This document shows positions 63,610 through 64,000 of a DNA stretch of 64,000 nucleotides, piece by piece. The translations under genes and the position numbers were made by a program. The notes beneath the pieces are model-generated. The model saw only the letters and a list, made by a program, of their open reading frames with translations, made no database searches and had not been told where the DNA came from. Source of the DNA: Hyphomicrobiales bacterium (GTDB lineage Bacteria > Pseudomonadota > Alphaproteobacteria > Parvibaculales > Parvibaculaceae); NCBI GenBank assembly GCA_016124805.1, contig WGND01000005.1, forward strand, positions 1 to 64,000, written 5' to 3'. Positions within the stretch are counted from its first letter, which is position 1, and each line of letters opens with the position of its first letter.

Positions 63610-64000
63610 GCTTTTGATCCGATTGAACCATTGATGATGACGCGTTCGGCATCTGGCGCAGCGTCGATCAGGCGTCCGATCACGGAGACATCCTCGCCCG
63701 CATCGCGCAGGACGGCAGAAACGGCATCCACCTGATCGGCGGCGACAACGACGACCATGCCGATACCACAATTGAAAGTGCGGCCCATTTCGAATTCATC
63801 GAGCCCGCCCTTGGCCATCAGCCATGAAAAGACATCGGGCATGCGCCATGAGGCGCCGTCGATTTCAGCGGCGATACCCTCGGGCAGGACGCGGGGAATA
63901 TTCTCGATGAAGCCGCCACCCGTAATATGGGCCATGGCTTTGACAGCGCCCGTTTCCCGGATGGCGCGCAGCATGGCGCGGACATAGATGCGTGTGGGTG
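63606..64000 (-). CDS. purM: Phosphoribosylformylglycinamidine cyclo-ligase PurM (3' part)
   Basis: PurM closes FGAM to AIR with ATP. Only the C-terminal 130 or so codons are in the window; the frame stays open at the right edge (reading PTRIYVRAML). Visible family segments are KAMAHITGGGFIENIPRVLP, then MGRTFNCGIGMVVVVAADQV. It lies upstream of purN with a 4-base overlap, the usual purM-purN order. Confidence 0.95.
   Translation of the reverse strand, partial: PTRIYVRAMLRAIRETGAVKAMAHITGGGFIENIPRVLPEGIAAEIDGASWRMPDVFSWLMAKGGLDEFEMGRTFNCGIGMVVVVAADQVDAVSAVLRDAGEDVSVIGRLIDAAPDAERVIINGSIGSKA

Overview
The window is a dense, moderately GC-rich piece of chromosome from a Gram-negative alphaproteobacterium. 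That placement rests on gene order: guaB - RNA methyltransferase - guaA; alr - mlaE - mlaF - radA - cvpA - purF; lptF - lptG - lptD - surA - pdxA - rsmA; fabD - fabG - acpP - fabF - mltG - yicC - gmk. It also rests on an alphaproteobacterial type of HolC, L9 and CFA synthase. I cannot place it below class from the sequence alone. There is no rRNA, no CRISPR array, no insertion sequence and no phage structural gene in view.

Layout. Positions 1-534: the broken 3' end of an RHS/YD-repeat gene running into the 3' end of a tRNA-Gln(CUG) on the minus strand, a possible border of an integrated element. Positions 893-7926: Ppx/GppA phosphatase, RlmE, and a purine block (guaB, an RsmB/NOP methyltransferase, a TPR lipoprotein-like secreted protein, guaA). 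Positions 7937-14591: an accessory block of redox and regulatory genes (TetR regulator, FAD hydroxylase, NmrA-like reductase, secreted cupin, MarR regulator, cytochrome P450, SnoaL-like protein, small membrane protein). Positions 14722-23828: asd, two paralogous membrane proteins, panB, and an outer-membrane/ribosome block (YfgM-like, bamB, der) with a VOC protein and an SDR. Positions 23837-31980 (minus strand): purF, cvpA, radA, mlaF, mlaE, alr, dnaB.

Positions 32275-35000 hold DoxX, CFA synthase and a DUF389 protein, which separate dnaB from the rpsF-rpsR-rplI ribosomal operon (35135-36482, minus strand; promoter, structured leader and terminator visible). Positions 36764-43420 (plus strand): a DksA-like zinc-finger protein, then fatty-acid synthesis (fabD, fabG, acpP, fabF), mltG, yicC and gmk. 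Positions 43476-52483 (minus strand): a zinc alcohol dehydrogenase and the envelope block rsmA, pdxA, surA, lptD, lptG, lptF. Positions 52721-58333 (plus strand): pepA, holC, a membrane-anchored metallo-beta-lactamase-fold protein and a CHASE-GGDEF-EAL protein. Positions 58340-64000: ABC-F ATPase, ndk, a voltage-gated-type cation channel with a C-terminal zinc ribbon, a flavin reductase, an ICMT-like methyltransferase, purN and the 3' part of purM.

Most of the window is core metabolism and envelope assembly. Nucleotide synthesis recurs (guaA, guaB, purF, purM, purN, ndk, gmk). Outer-membrane assembly is represented by BamB, SurA, LptD/F/G and MlaE/F. The less ordinary parts are the accessory oxidation block, the zinc-ribbon channel, the repeat-rich tail of S6 with its leader RNA, and DnaA-box-like sites upstream of dnaB. 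I did not find a clearly new multi-gene defence or mobile system.
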